64,000 bases of DNA from Oncomelania hupensis (GCA_036898135.1 CM072511.1:24904468-24968467), one strand, 5' to 3'. Shown: positions 1 to 9,863, numbered from the stretch's first letter. Notes: generated by a model not told the origin, from the sequence alone. Made by a program: numbers and translations.

Positions 1-81
1 GTGGGGGTGGGGTGGTAGGAGGGAAAGTGGGGGTAGGCAGATTTTTCTCACAAGAGAACTTAAAGTTGATCTGTCATTAGG

Positions 82-104
82 AAAAAGCGCTATATAAATA
101 TCAT
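82..104 (+). repeat. SINE/LINE 3'-end remnant
   Basis: The stretch GAAAAAGCGCTATATAAATA is the same 3' terminus seen in the complete SINE ending near 4900. It runs directly into a trinucleotide array, as SINE/LINE tails do here. Only the terminal ~20 bp are recognisable. Confidence 0.55.
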
Positions 105-330
<226 letters not shown>

Positions 331-689
331 AGTCCCAGTTATCCAGGTTTTTTTTTACAATGCACTTGACGTTGCAATTTTGCGCCTTGGGCGGCTTGTT
401 CAATCTTGATACGACCTAACATAAGTGCGCTATATCAAGACAAATGGTTTATATTTATGCTTGCTTCTGAACAAAACAGGTACTTTACTTTTACGATTGT
501 TTCTGGACATGGACTGATTTTCCCGTGTTCTACTCCCCTATGACATTTGGTCGCCGCGTAAAAATTATTTATATTATGGAACCCATAATGGCCTGAGATT
601 GTATTGCACATAAAAGATTCCCCGCGCGATCATAATATTATCTGCCAGTTAATTTATTTCATGTTACAGTGACATGAATACCCAAATGT
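331..689. other. No gene recognised
   Basis: Mixed-composition sequence without long frames. A short AAGTGCGCTATATCA (about 424-438) resembles the GCGCTATATAA terminus of local SINEs and may be a relic of one. Confidence 0.5.
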
Positions 690-795
690 ATGTGCGTTTA
701 TGTATGTATGTATGTATGTATGTGCGTGTATGTATGTATGTGCGTACGTATGTATATATGTATGTATGTAAGTAGGCTATGTATGTATGTATATA
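690..795. repeat. Degenerate (TATG)n/(TGTA)n microsatellite
   Basis: Tetranucleotide TATG units with interruptions (TGCG, TATA). It abuts the left LTR-like sequence at 796. Confidence 0.9.
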
Positions 796-1352
796 TGTAA
801 CGTTTGCGACGCGCACGATAGATCCGATCGTTTTGTTTTGCAAAGCATGCAATAATAGAGTTTAGTTACCTTTGATTTGATTTTGCGTTGTTGTTAGTAG
901 AAGCTTGGTATATAGTGTTGATAATTTTCGTTGGTCGATATTATTGGAGAATTCTCTAGGGTTGCTTGTTTACTATTGATCGAAGCATCTAGATAGATCC
1001 ACTAGAAGCTGAGAGATTCTTTTAGGATAAAGAAAGTTGTATGACGTAAGACAGTGATGACGAAGTTTATTCTGATTGGTTGTAATTGCGTCACGCTAGA
1101 ACATTCGAACGTTCTCTGGAGTATAGAGAGACTATATAATTGATGCACCTTGTCTGAAAAAGTTGAAGTCCCCTATATGCTTACGTATCTGGGGACGTTA
1201 ATCTACTTGCCTGCCTGAAAAAGTGTGAAAGTGGAAAAAGCGATTGTATGCAGTTGATGATGTACGCCGAATAAAGTTGGAAAACTTCACACGACGACTC
1301 CTGCCTTGTTGCTGAGTGAACAGGTTGCGTAGATAGACGAATCCGAGTTACA
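796..1352 (+). mobile_element. LTR-like sequence, left arm of an inverted pair
   Basis: The unit begins TGTAACG and ends GAGTTACA, so it has TG...CA termini with short inverted ends, as LTRs do. Inside are a TATA-like TATATAAT (about 1133-1140) and AATAAA (about 1270-1275) in promoter-then-polyA order. A diverged inverted copy occupies 1718-2248, and similarity continues past the LTR-like end into leader-like sequence. Relative to that copy, this arm has an insertion around 1165-1225 containing GTCCCCTATATGCTT. I see no clear primer-binding site starting TGG and no gag or pol frame. I infer an LTR-retrotransposon terminus; a DNA element with long inverted repeats is the alternative. Confidence 0.6.
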
Positions 1353-1717
1353 CTTATCAGGATTCAAACATCGGGGCTGAATCAACTACTGATAAAAAAA
1401 AAACAACAACCAGTGTAACATATATTATATATATCTAAAATGGGTGTGGGTGTGTGTTTTAAACCTGTTCTTTTGACATAATAATTCGAGTTTTTTAACA
1501 TGCCGATAAGGCGAAACGATGAAAAGGATCATTACAGAAGTTCCACTCTTTGAGAAACATTTCGTCTTAACTTTTTAGTGAATTTCATAATGACGCTCAC
1601 TAATCTCAGCGGAGCTGCGACACTCGATGGTGGAGCAAATAGGGGGGTTGTTACGTTACACTCGTTGTTGGTTTTTATCAGTAGTTGATTCAGCCCCGAT
1701 GCTTGAATCCTGATAAG
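1353..1717. other. Interior between inverted LTR-like arms
   Basis: Both sides continue the arm homology outside the LTR-like ends (shared GGATTCAAACATCGGGGC versus its diverged complement) to about 1420 and from about 1645. The unpaired centre is about 220 bp. On the minus strand a frame MKFTKKLRRNVSQRVELL (about 1588-1532) follows the leader and could be the first residues of a gag-like frame, but it is too short to identify. Confidence 0.45.
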
Positions 1718-2248
1718 TGTAACCCAGATTCGTTTATCCAAGCAACCTGTTCACTCAGCAACAAGGCAGGAGTCGTTGTATGAAGTTTTCCAACTTTATT
1801 CAGCATACATCAACAACTGCATACAATCGCTTTTTTCCACTTTCTCACCTATCAACTCTCAAACAGTGCGGCACTCATATAGTTTCTCTATACTCTAGAG
1901 AACGTTCGAAGACTCCAGCGTGACGCAATTATAACCAATCAGGATAAAGTTCGTTATCGCTGTCTTACGTCATACAACCTTTTTTACGGTCCAAGAATTT
2001 CTCAGCTTCCAGTATATCTATCTAGACGCTTCGATCGATAATAAACAAGCAATCCTAGAAATTTCTCCCATAATATCGAACAACGAAAATCATCAACATT
2101 ATATACCAAGCTTCTTCTAACAACAACGCAAAGTCAAATCAAAGGTAAATACACTCTGTTATTGAATGCTGTGCAAAAAAAAAAAAAAAAAGGTTGGGAT
2201 ATATCGTGCGCGTCTTAACGTACTATCGTGCGCGTCGCAAACGTAACA
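1718..2248 (-). mobile_element. LTR-like sequence, right arm of an inverted pair
   Basis: The reverse complement begins TGTTACGTTTGCGACGCGCA and ends GGGTTACA, matching the left arm along most of its length, including the AATAAAGTTGGAAAACTTCA region. Near its 5' end it carries an A17 run and a partial duplication of CGTGCGCGTC absent from the left arm. No matching target duplication is seen outside the pair (ATATA left, GGGGT right). Confidence 0.6.
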
Positions 2249-2444
2249 GGGGTACCCACAAAGCAGCGGAACCTACGAGGCGTATGCCACCTGAATCCGG
2301 AACAGGCCTCATCCGGGTCAGACATTCTATAATGTAAGGGGACAGACACAGCAGCAACACCGTCATTATCGCGGCCTGACAGTCTGCGGCACTATCGTAT
2401 GATGAATGTTCTTCCATGTATCTGTACGCAATCTAGAAGAGAAA
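2249..2444. other. Unassigned spacer
   Basis: Contains GCACTATCGTATGATG, which recurs as GCACTATCGTATGGTG near 9617, suggesting a diverged dispersed repeat. No coding signal. Confidence 0.4.
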
Positions 2445-2640
2445 AAGAGATCAGATAAGTATAGTCGTCAGAGCGCACGACTTGTGTACGTGCGCCTCGG
2501 GGGACGTGGATTCAAATCCTGACTTCAGCAAACTATTTTGTGATTGCTGGATAGTAGTGGCCAGCGCTTTGAGAAGCTCTCTGAGCTTGTAAGTGCGCTA
2601 TATAAGAGTAATCTCTTTCTTTCTTTCTTTTATTTGCTTT
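2445..2640 (+). mobile_element. tRNA-derived SINE with (TTTC)n tail
   Basis: The head has a B-box-like GGATTCAAATCC and an A-box region resembling a tRNA D-arm (AGAGCGCACGACTTGT). The body ends GGCCAGCGCTTTGAGAAG...GTGCGCTATATAA, the same 3' module as the larger SINE at 4459-4900, followed by a CTTT tail. Total length is about 200 bp. Confidence 0.75.
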
Positions 2641-2799
2641 TTTACATATAGCCCTCGGAAAGGGACTACATGTAGTCTACTGAAACTAAAACACAATTTT
2701 TAAAAAATAAATTATTACATGTTTGCAGATAAATTTGAGTAACAACACATGTATGTAAGAAACGCGGCGATCTGTAACCAACATACATGCTAACATGTT

Positions 2800-3376
2800 A
2801 CAAATTGATTGATTGATTGATTGTTGCTTTAGGTCCAGCGGACTCTTCCGAGCCAAATCAGGACCGGACAACCCCCGATCCGCATAAAAGATCTGCTGAA
2901 ACAACCCCAGTGGGAAAATTGAATGCCCTCCACCGGCCAGTCACTTTACAATAAAGACATCCCACGCAGGGGACGGCTGAGGCTTTACCCCAACTACTCG
3001 AACCCCCGGTTACAAAAACAAAATAGAATACAAACATCATTATAAATTATCAACAAAACATAATAAAATGCCTATATTGCTAAAGAATAACATTATAGGA
3101 AGCCCTAGTGACCACCCGGCAGAAAGCGTCCAACACTCCCAAGCTGATCCAACAGACCTCATACACAAACAAGGAGTCTTGTCCAGGAAGAGTTTTCAAG
3201 AAAAAAGGTAGGTCATTGATCTAGCGAAGAAGAAGATAGTATAGCAGAGTGATAGGACAGAGCAGGAATGGGAAAGAGTAAATGAGGAAGACAGCGACAG
3301 TGGGAATTTAAAGCACTAAATTTCCAGAAAGTGGGGATACTATTTATACTGAAACCCCCGGCACCCCAACGGGGGT
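2800..3376 (-). mobile_element. Family X repeat, copy 1
   Basis: One of five near-full-length copies of a ~560-620 bp interspersed repeat. On the minus strand it starts near GGGGTTTCAGTATAAATAGT, passes a pyrimidine-rich section, a GGGGGTTCGAGTAG segment and TGCGTGGGATG, and ends GTCCGCTGGACCTAAAGC followed by a (CAAT)n tail. The short-repeat tail suggests retroposition. I do not recognise the family. Short frames inside (for example minus 2858-3040) look incidental. Confidence 0.85.
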
Positions 3377-3514
3377 ACGCTCCCCTACGGCCACAAGGCT
3401 ATGGGACCACCTTTACTTTTTTTTTAAATGGACGATTAGGCAATAGTGAACCCTACCAGACAACAACAAAATTATGCATGTTGATAATAGACGCAGGCAA
3501 TATACAATTTCAAA

Positions 3515-3684
3515 AATAAAAAGTCGATTTTCTTTCCGTCTTCTAATAGCGATCTCCCTGCCTTTACACCACCTGTTTGAGTGATGGATGTGTATTTGTT
3601 GTTGTGTGTGTGAGGGTGGATGAGACAGGTGAGCGTGTATGGTGGTACAGATCGCCGCGCTTTGAGCCTGATTGATTTGTGGAA

Positions 3685-3690
<6 letters not shown>
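3515..3690 (+). mobile_element. SINE body fragment ('GCGATCTCCCTGCC' type)
   Basis: Shares CTTCTAATAGCGATCTCC, GGTGGATGAGACAGG and CAGATCGCCGCGCTTTGAGC with copies at 39421-39600, 54318-54725 (full length, tRNA head) and 60915-61150. This copy lacks the head and ends in an (ATT)n array. Confidence 0.8.

Positions 3691-3752
<62 letters not shown>
3690..3752. repeat. (ATT)n microsatellite
   Basis: About 20 ATT units grown on the SINE tail. Confidence 0.95.
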
Positions 3753-3753
<1 letters not shown>

Positions 3754-4445
3754 GTCATCATGGTGATGTCATAATTTGTTGTTTTTTTGTTTAAAAAAAA
3801 ATCCTATATACTGGGGGGATTTAGTTCAGGCTTGGTATGTACTTAGACTTTACCTGTGCCTCCAAAATAAAACCAAAGTTATGCAAATCAAGTAAAGTAA
3901 TCCTCGTGACAAATTTTTTAAAATAACATTTTTAAATTTACCTTTTAAAAACAAACAAACAAACTTTGTATGTAATTAGAGTGTTCAGATGCCCTGATCC
4001 ATCCCAAACAAACTTTGTATGTAATTAGAGTGTTCAGATGCCTTGATCCATCCTTAAACGAAACTATGGTGTATTGAGTGACGTCATCGTGTAAGGTCCT
4101 CATAGGGATGTAATAAATTGTTGTTTTTTCTAATCCTGTTTTCTCCCAAACTACTGGAGATATTTGGTTCACATTTGGTACATACTTAGAGGTCACCTAT
4201 GCCTCCAACTTAAAACCAAAATTATGCAAAATTGAGTGACGTAATCATGATGACGTCACCCTTGTTTGGTAACATTTTGTTTAAACTTTGTATGTAATGA
4301 GGAGTTAAAGATGCGTTGAGCCTTATTAAAAAAAATTACGTATATCGAGTAATCGAGTGGTAATAGTTTTTCATTTCATTTAGTTTTTTTTATTTTGCGC
4401 ACATTTCTTTGAAACTAATGGACGGATTCCTGTGAAACTTGGTAT
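3753..4445. repeat. Degenerate long tandem repeat with a 49-bp duplication
   Basis: Two diverged ~370-bp units share the order ACTGG-GA-ATTTGGTTCA, TTGGTAYRTACTTAGA, ACCTRTGCCTCCAA, AAAACCAAARTTATGCAAA and TGACGTCA; a third partial unit includes GTGAAACTTGGTATTTAG. Between them is a recent direct duplication with a 49-bp period (3957-4053; TTTGTATGTAATTAGAGTGT). No coding frame; possibly internal sequence of a larger transposon. Confidence 0.65.
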
Positions 4446-4458
4446 TTAGTTAGTTAGT

Positions 4459-4900
4459 TTGAGGCATGGTGGTCTTATGGTAGTGCTTTGGCTTGCGGAT
4501 CTGAAGGTCCCGGGTTCGAGCCCTGGCCGGGCCATTGTGTTGTGTGCCTGGGAAAGACACTTTACTCCCGTTTCCTACTCCTTCGGATGAGAGTATAAAC
4601 CGAGGTCTAGTCTGTGTGTCGAATACATTCCATCATAACGGACTTTAAAGATCCTGACGCTCATGTCCTAGACGGGTGAGTGCCGGTAACAAGAACACAC
4701 CCAGCATGCACTTGGTCCTTCTCCCCCATCCCTGGCTGCCCAGGATTGTGCTCAGTTGTCCGTGCGGCAGACCATGCGCCCAAAGGCTGCGGGTGGGCGT
4801 CTCGGGCGGTTTGAGTTAGATACTGTATCGGCCAGCGCTTTGAACTCGTTGGGAAAAAGCGCTATATAAATATTCTTATCTTATCTTTTCTTATCTTATC
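4459..4900 (+). mobile_element. Full-length tRNA-derived SINE with 13-bp target duplication
   Basis: The head (from about 4463) has an A-box-like TGGTCTTATGGTAGTGC and a B-box GGTTCGAGCCC. A long conserved body includes TCCTTCGGATGAGAGTATAA, AAAGATCCTGACGCTCATGT and CGCCCAAAGGCTGCGGGTGG. The 3' end is GCCAGCGCTTTGAACTCG...GCGCTATATAAATATT with a (CTTAT)n tail. The direct repeat TTAGTTAGTTAGT at 4446-4458 and 4901-4913 marks the insertion. Shorter relatives lie at 46141-46450, 9235-9335 and 27716-27826. Confidence 0.9.
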
Positions 4901-5015
4901 TTAGTTAGTTAGTGTGTTTGTGTTTGTGAGAGAGACAGAGAGAGAGAAACAGAGAGAGCCCGCGAGGGAACTCTGCACCTGTTAGTCCAGCACTTGTTTT
5001 ATTTTAATTTTAGAC

Positions 5016-5187
5016 AGAGTGAATCCAATCATTATTAAAGAGATGGAGGAAACCGTAGTACCCAGATAAAACCTTCGGTGGCCTGAATGCCTGGTACCTA
5101 AACCACGTAAGTGTGTCCCCTGCGGGGTTTAAACCCGCTATCTTCGGGCTAGGAAACCAGCTCCTCAACAACCGAGCTACCAGGCAA
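5016..5187 (-). mobile_element. tRNA-like SINE head fragment
   Basis: The reverse complement starts GCCTGGTAGCTCGGTTGTTG (A-box-like) and contains GGGTTTAAACCCCGC (B-box), then TTTATCTGGGTACTACGGTT, the same core as in the SINEs at 20117-20466 and 54318-54725. The 3' body is missing. Confidence 0.75.
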
Positions 5188-5619
5188 AAGGGGCTGCTTT
5201 CATGGGTGTGATGATCGACAGCCTACCAGGTGTACAAGACTCCCAGTGGCTGACGCTAATTCCATCCGGTGTCCAAAAGCTGTGAAAACAAAGAATATAT
5301 TTGAGGGAATGGATAGTGTTGTCAGATCAGAGGGATAACCGTTAGGAAAAACACACACACACACACACACAAAAACAACACAATGTACGGGTCCCTGGAC
5401 GCTCATAGGGCTAAATCGCATATTTTTCGCGTCATGCAAACAATTTTATCTGCCAAGTTAAGATACAAGGAAAATGTCTCGGAATCGAGATAATACAACA
5501 ACGCACACACACATACACGCACGGGTGCGCACTTTGTATTCATGGCAAATTGGGGTTTTGGACAAAATGTTAATAATCGGAAAGCGGTTTTTTTGTTTGT
5601 TTGTTTGTTTGTTGTTGTT
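5188..5619. other. No gene; short microsatellites
   Basis: Contains (AC)n at about 5349-5370, a short AC-rich tract near 5502-5520 and a (TTTG)n run at about 5589-5612. No credible frame. Confidence 0.6.
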
Positions 5620-5974
5620 TTTTAACGGAAAGAGCGCAAAATTCATCTAAAAATTTAAGAATTAGATTAAAGAAAAAAGTATTTTTTCTTCAAAAAGTGG
5701 GACATATTTCGTCTCCTTACCCTAACCCATTTACTTCAAAGTTGTCCAGAAAACAGTCGGTCTTGGACAGAGCACTCTCGTGTTCCTAAAACAGTCCCAC
5801 GCACTACATGTGCACTCCCATGTACTAAAACAGCACTCCCATGTACTAAAACAGCACTCCCAGGTTCTTAAAAAAAAAGTGGGACGCTAGCAAAAAGCCC
5901 AATTTTATGCATAAAAAAGCCAGTTTAGCACCCCATTTCTCCATGACACGCGTACACACACACACCCACACACC

Positions 5975-6017
<43 letters not shown>

Positions 6018-6027
6018 GCGCACACAC
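5620..6027. repeat. Dispersed repeat R2, copy 1, ending in (AC)n
   Basis: Shares AAAATTCATCTAAAAAT, TTTCGTCTCCTTACCCTAA, GCACTCCCATGTACTAAA, TGGGACGCTAGC and ATGCATAAAAA with 51890-52352 in the same order and orientation; both run into long AC arrays. An internal 22-bp unit (AACAGCACTCCCATGTACTA) is tandemly repeated. Not identified further; frames over the AC tract are repeat artefacts. Confidence 0.75.
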
Positions 6028-7469
6028 ACAAATTGCAAAAACAGCCAATGGCTACAGAAATACAGTCCCAAGTGTATATATTGGAAAACAATATTGTACA
6101 AAGTTTTCTGAAATCAATAAATTCAGCAACTTGCTCATTACAGAATACAGAATTTATTCCAAGTGGCATTGCACAAGGAATTTGCATTCTGAACTTGATT
6201 TGCTTTCTAGACACGCAAAACCGAATGCAACTCCATGCTATGACCTGAAAAGTACCCAGTTGTAGCCTACTGAAAGTGCAATTTCAATTATGGCAGGAGA
6301 GACAGGTATCAACCAGATAAAGGGCATCTTGAATCCTCAAGGAGTTGTGTCCCTTCAAGTTCCATAGAGATCGATCGTAATTATCTTGAAGTCTCTCTGA
6401 GATCAGAATGGATTAAAAGGAGATAAAACCGAAAAGGTGCTGAGTGCCACCGCTAGGGAAATTGCGCAGAAAGGGGTGTGAGGTTGAGAGATGCCAGAAG
6501 CAAACCTGATCGACGTACCCCATTCAGAACTCAGTTTGAATTTGTCTTCTTACAACGTTAATAGCACCTTCGCGTGCGGACTAGGTATTGCACCTCTAAT
6601 ACCAGCCTACCGGCTCCTATGCCAATAGGACACACTCGAAGCATACATAAAACAAATCGTTCTGAATCTCAGTCCATTACACACGCTTTCACGACAGAAG
6701 CTAATTCACCATTATCATCATGCCCGTCTTCATCAGCATGGCAAAGCTAAAAAGCAATCTTTCAACCTGCATTAAATCATTCTCGATCTCATTTATCACG
6801 GCCACGTTCATGCATTGTAAGATTCAGATCAAAGAGAAATACACTGTGCTATAATTATGTAACAGATTGTTAGCAAGGTGGGCGTGCTGGTGAATCATGT
6901 TAAACTATACGAATTATTGCGCGTTTGCGTGTATACGTACGGTAAAGATCAGTCATTGTATGCACGATTGCAGGTCGGTCGGGAAATAACACGGATGAGA
7001 GAAGAAAAAGGCCTAAATCACAAGGTTGGATTGTCATTAATGATGATACTGAGTGTCAGAAATTTAGCATTTTCCTGAAGTTTGCGACCTGTAGTCAGAA
7101 ACTGGTGCGGTGCACGTAGACCTTACAAAACTCGGTGTGCGGCTGTTATTTATTTATTTAGTTAAATTTACGTCCCCGGACACATGAAGCGTATAGGGGA
7201 CGGGTGAACCACCACTGCTCTTCTGCCTTTTACGGCTGTTATTATTCTTATACTAGAAATGTATGCAATGCTCACAACTATAAATTACCGCCTACTAGTC
7301 TGTAATATCATCACATGCACTTTTGCAAAATGTCGTACGTAATAGATGTAGGTGCCAGGGAGGTGTTTTTCACAATGCTGAATGTTTTTTTTTTCCTGCT
7401 AAAACGTTTCGTTTCATGCACCTTTCTTCACTGTGTTGTGGTCATGCATGTGTGCTTTACTGTTTTTGC
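6028..7469. other. No gene recognised (about 1.4 kb)
   Basis: Apparently unique sequence with only short frames. At 7168-7203 a semi-palindromic segment (ACGTCCCCGGAC...CGTATAGGGGACG) resembles, in the other orientation, 1172-1199 inside the left LTR-like arm. Confidence 0.5.
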
Positions 7470-7477
7470 ATTATTTA

Positions 7478-8273
7478 GTAGGGGTGTTCGGTTTTACCGG
7501 TTTTCCGGTTAAAATCGGTTCGACTTTCTCACGGTTCGGTAAACCGGTTTGGCTTTAAAAAACCGGAAAACCGCGGTTTTTCTAAGGGACATCACTCGTC
7601 CAGTAAAGCACTAGGAAAATGGCAGAAACAGAGAAATTCGTAGCGAACACGCTTGGGAAAGCTGACATTTGGAGATTCTTTCTCCTGCGAGAGACAGAAG
7701 CAGGAAAGGTTGACCATAATACCGGTTACTGTAAAGAGTGTAAGGCAAGTATTAAATTTGGCGGTGGCACTTCAAATCTGAATGCACACGTTCGCCGACA
7801 CCACCCTTTGCTGCTACTGCTGAAGCCAGCCAAGCCTGCGGGCCCTGCACCCAATAGATGTAACCCACAAGTCCTACATGTAAAATCCAGTGTGAACGCA
7901 AGGACTTTTTACAAACGAATTTCACAGAACACAAACTTGGAACAGGCTTTTAATCTTTCAATGCGCATTGTTTTTCTAACCAATATGACATTCGCAACTT
8001 CAGATTCCACCAACGGTTTCACAAACTCAAAATTGAAAAGCAAACTCCCAAATCTACCCACTGTGGAGGAGGGAAATAGCCTCTGAGTTAAGTAGCTAGC
8101 GACATAAATTAAAAAAAAATGCAATACAGAGGTTATTTCCCTTGCTTACTATGCGCCTTTACCCGGGGTAACCAGTTGTAACTTCTAGCCGGTTAACCGG
8201 TTTTAAACCGCGGTTTTCTTTTGGAAAAACCGGTTAAAAACCGGTTTGAGCAATCGTACCGGTTCCACCCTCT
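7478..8273 (+). mobile_element. Non-autonomous hAT element with 8-bp TSD
   Basis: Direct repeats ATTATTTA (7470-7477 and 8274-8281) flank the unit, the target length typical of hAT transposons. Ends are GTAGGGGTGTTCGG on the left and ...CCACCCTCT on the right, related to the hAT CAGGGGTG-type terminus. Subterminal regions of ~100 bp are full of CCGGTT/AACCGG motifs in both orientations. The only frame (7619-8086) encodes a BED-type finger; the catalytic transposase core is absent, so the element needs help from elsewhere to move. Confidence 0.87.
7619..8086 (+). CDS. BED-type zinc finger ORF of a hAT element
   Basis: An ATG-started 155-residue frame. Residues 15-62 look like a BED finger: aromatic pair IWRFF (17-21), C38-x2-C41, then TSNLNAHVRRHH giving H57 and H61/H62. 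This domain binds transposon ends in many hAT transposases. Residues 70-85 are Ala/Pro/Lys-rich and the rest matches nothing I recognise; no RNase-H-fold catalytic segment or C-terminal dimerisation region is present. It is either an internally deleted transposase or a stand-alone DNA-binding derivative, which could in principle compete for element ends. Expression is unknown. Confidence 0.7.
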   Translation: MAETEKFVANTLGKADIWRFFLLRETEAGKVDHNTGYCKECKASIKFGGGTSNLNAHVRRHHPLLLLLKPAKPAGPAPNRCNPQVLHVKSSVNARTFYKRISQNTNLEQAFNLSMRIVFLTNMTFATSDSTNGFTNSKLKSKLPNLPTVEEGNSL

Positions 8274-8281
8274 ATTATTTA

Positions 8282-8711
8282 CACTGTTCTTTCACTTCTC
8301 TGATGACTGCTGTTTTTGTTTTATCTTGCATCTTTCTGCAATTGTTCTCTTGAGTTAATTTCTTTCGAGGTGTCACAAACGTTTGAACATTGTTGTTGTT
8401 TTTTCATTCAGTGTATGTGTTATTGTTGGCAGTTAGATGCTGCTGTGTCTTGTAATATAGTGCCGTTCTTGCTGTAATTATGTATATATTGTAAATCCCT
8501 ATCTCCCATCTCACCCCCCCCCCTTGCCTGCTATATGGTCCCCTCCCCTGGCCCTGGGCTAGGAGCTTCATTTAATATTGGTTGTTTCATCGTTTTTTTT
8601 TTAATAAAAGGGAAAAAAAAGTTCTAAATAACAGAAAAATCGATTTTTCCAAAGTAACCACAATGTAAGAAAATCTGGTAATGGAGATAAATATGTTGGC
8701 TACAACAGTAC
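8282..8711. other. No gene recognised
   Basis: T-rich sequence with a C9-10 run near 8513-8523 and an AATAAAAGGG near 8602, possibly the end of an old retroposon. Nothing firmer. Confidence 0.45.
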
Positions 8712-8816
8712 AATTGGCCACTTCCATTGTAGTTTCTAAGTTAACTAATTGGCCACTTCCATTGTAGTTTCTAAGTTAACTAATTGGCCACTTCCATTGT
8801 AGTTTCTAAGTTAATT
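8712..8816. repeat. 35-bp minisatellite, 3 copies
   Basis: Three near-identical head-to-tail units containing AATTGGCCACTTCCATTGTA followed by GTTTCTAAGTTAA; the last two bases of the third differ. The perfect identity implies recent expansion. Confidence 0.95.
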
Positions 8817-9149
8817 CGTCACAAAATGTCAGCGTAGGGTGGTGAAGACAAAAGGCAGAATGAAGGTAATTATATTTTTTTGGGTGTATTTCTTGAATGA
8901 GAAAGGGCTTTCGCAATCAGAGAAATACAATTTCAGACATTAAAAATTACATGGACGACACAGTGCAGAAAACATGATAATGTTGTTGTTCATGTTGCTG
9001 TTCAACTCGTCTCGTGTCCTTTGATGATGATGACGATGATGATGATGATCATCATCATCATTATTAATCATATTAATGATAACAATGAAGGTATTCATAA
9101 TAAACGTCGACAGATGTGCATGCGCATACGAACACACTCAAGCGAGTGA

Positions 9150-9150
<1 letters not shown>

Positions 9151-9219
<69 letters not shown>
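9151..9219. repeat. (TC)n microsatellite
   Basis: About 34 uninterrupted TC units. A short CAT/GAT-rich stretch lies upstream at about 9023-9062. Confidence 0.97.
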
Positions 9220-9221
<2 letters not shown>

Positions 9222-9234
9222 ACTGTGTGTGTGT

Positions 9235-9335
9235 GTCTTATATAGCGCCTTTCCAGCTCAAGATCTGCTGAAGGCGCTTGTCGATACAGAATCTAACTCA
9301 AGCCGCCCGAGGCTAACATCTGCGTCAACATAGCA
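9235..9335 (-). mobile_element. SINE 3'-end fragment
   Basis: The reverse complement reads GCCTCGGGCGGCTTGAGTTA...CTGTATCG, then GGCGCTATATAA, matching the 3' part of the SINE at 4459-4900 (GTCTCGGGCGGTTTGAGTTA). 5'-truncated. Confidence 0.75.
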
Positions 9336-9797
9336 TGATTTAGCTGCACCTTTGTTTCGTTTGTGTGATGAATCGATAGTAAACGAGTTAGCCTAGTAAT
9401 GATAGTGATGACAGGCAGGAGGGCAGCATGACATCAAAGAATGGATCATGGTGAAAATCCACCACTGCACGCACATTGTCATAGATATATCGATACCTGC
9501 AAACGAGTTCTACGGCGAACGCCTATCTCACACGTGTAGTCATGTGTAGACTGCTATTAAGACTGCTAAGTTGTTCTTCAGCAAAGAGTTTGTATAGTGA
9601 GTTCCAGCATCGGCAGGCACTATCGTATGGTGGCCTTGAAGGCGTTTGACATTCACCCGAACAGCTGGGAGCAGAGCTCACAGTACAGGACTGGATGGCA
9701 TCTGCTGTGTGTAAGGATACTGTCACCTGAGTCCAGAAGAGAAGAGGCCCTTGTTGCCGAGTGGTGAAAATGACATCTAAGAATGGCTAACCGCGGT

Positions 9798-9798
<1 letters not shown>
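9336..9798. other. No gene recognised
   Basis: No credible frame. GCACTATCGTATGGTG near 9617 repeats a motif at about 2392. TTGCCGAGTGGTGAAAATG near 9757 vaguely resembles a tRNA D-arm but has no matching B-box. Confidence 0.45.

Positions 9799-9863
<65 letters not shown>
9799..9863. repeat. (GA)n microsatellite
   Basis: GA units with one C interruption, abutting the 3' end of the antisense LINE. Confidence 0.95.

Noticed and set aside
1353..1380. Primer-binding site just after the left LTR-like end
   Set aside because: The sequence following the end does not start with TGG, and I could not match it to a tRNA 3' end with CCA.
2858..3040. Short conserved peptide (PCVGCLYCKV...) in family X copies
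   Set aside because: The peptide likeness between copies follows from nucleotide similarity; frames are interrupted or shifted in other copies, so no coding constraint is evident.
4463..4534. Functional tRNA gene at the SINE head
   Set aside because: A/B boxes are present, but the sequence continues into a SINE body with a TSD around the whole unit.
5907..6248. 113-codon plus-strand and 122-codon minus-strand frames over the AC array
   Set aside because: They span a dinucleotide array (His-Thr / Cys-Val repeats) and lie in the dispersed repeat R2.
9151..9219. CRISPR-like regular repeats in the many arrays
   Set aside because: All arrays are simple-sequence microsatellites or minisatellites without unique spacers; the DNA is animal nuclear sequence.
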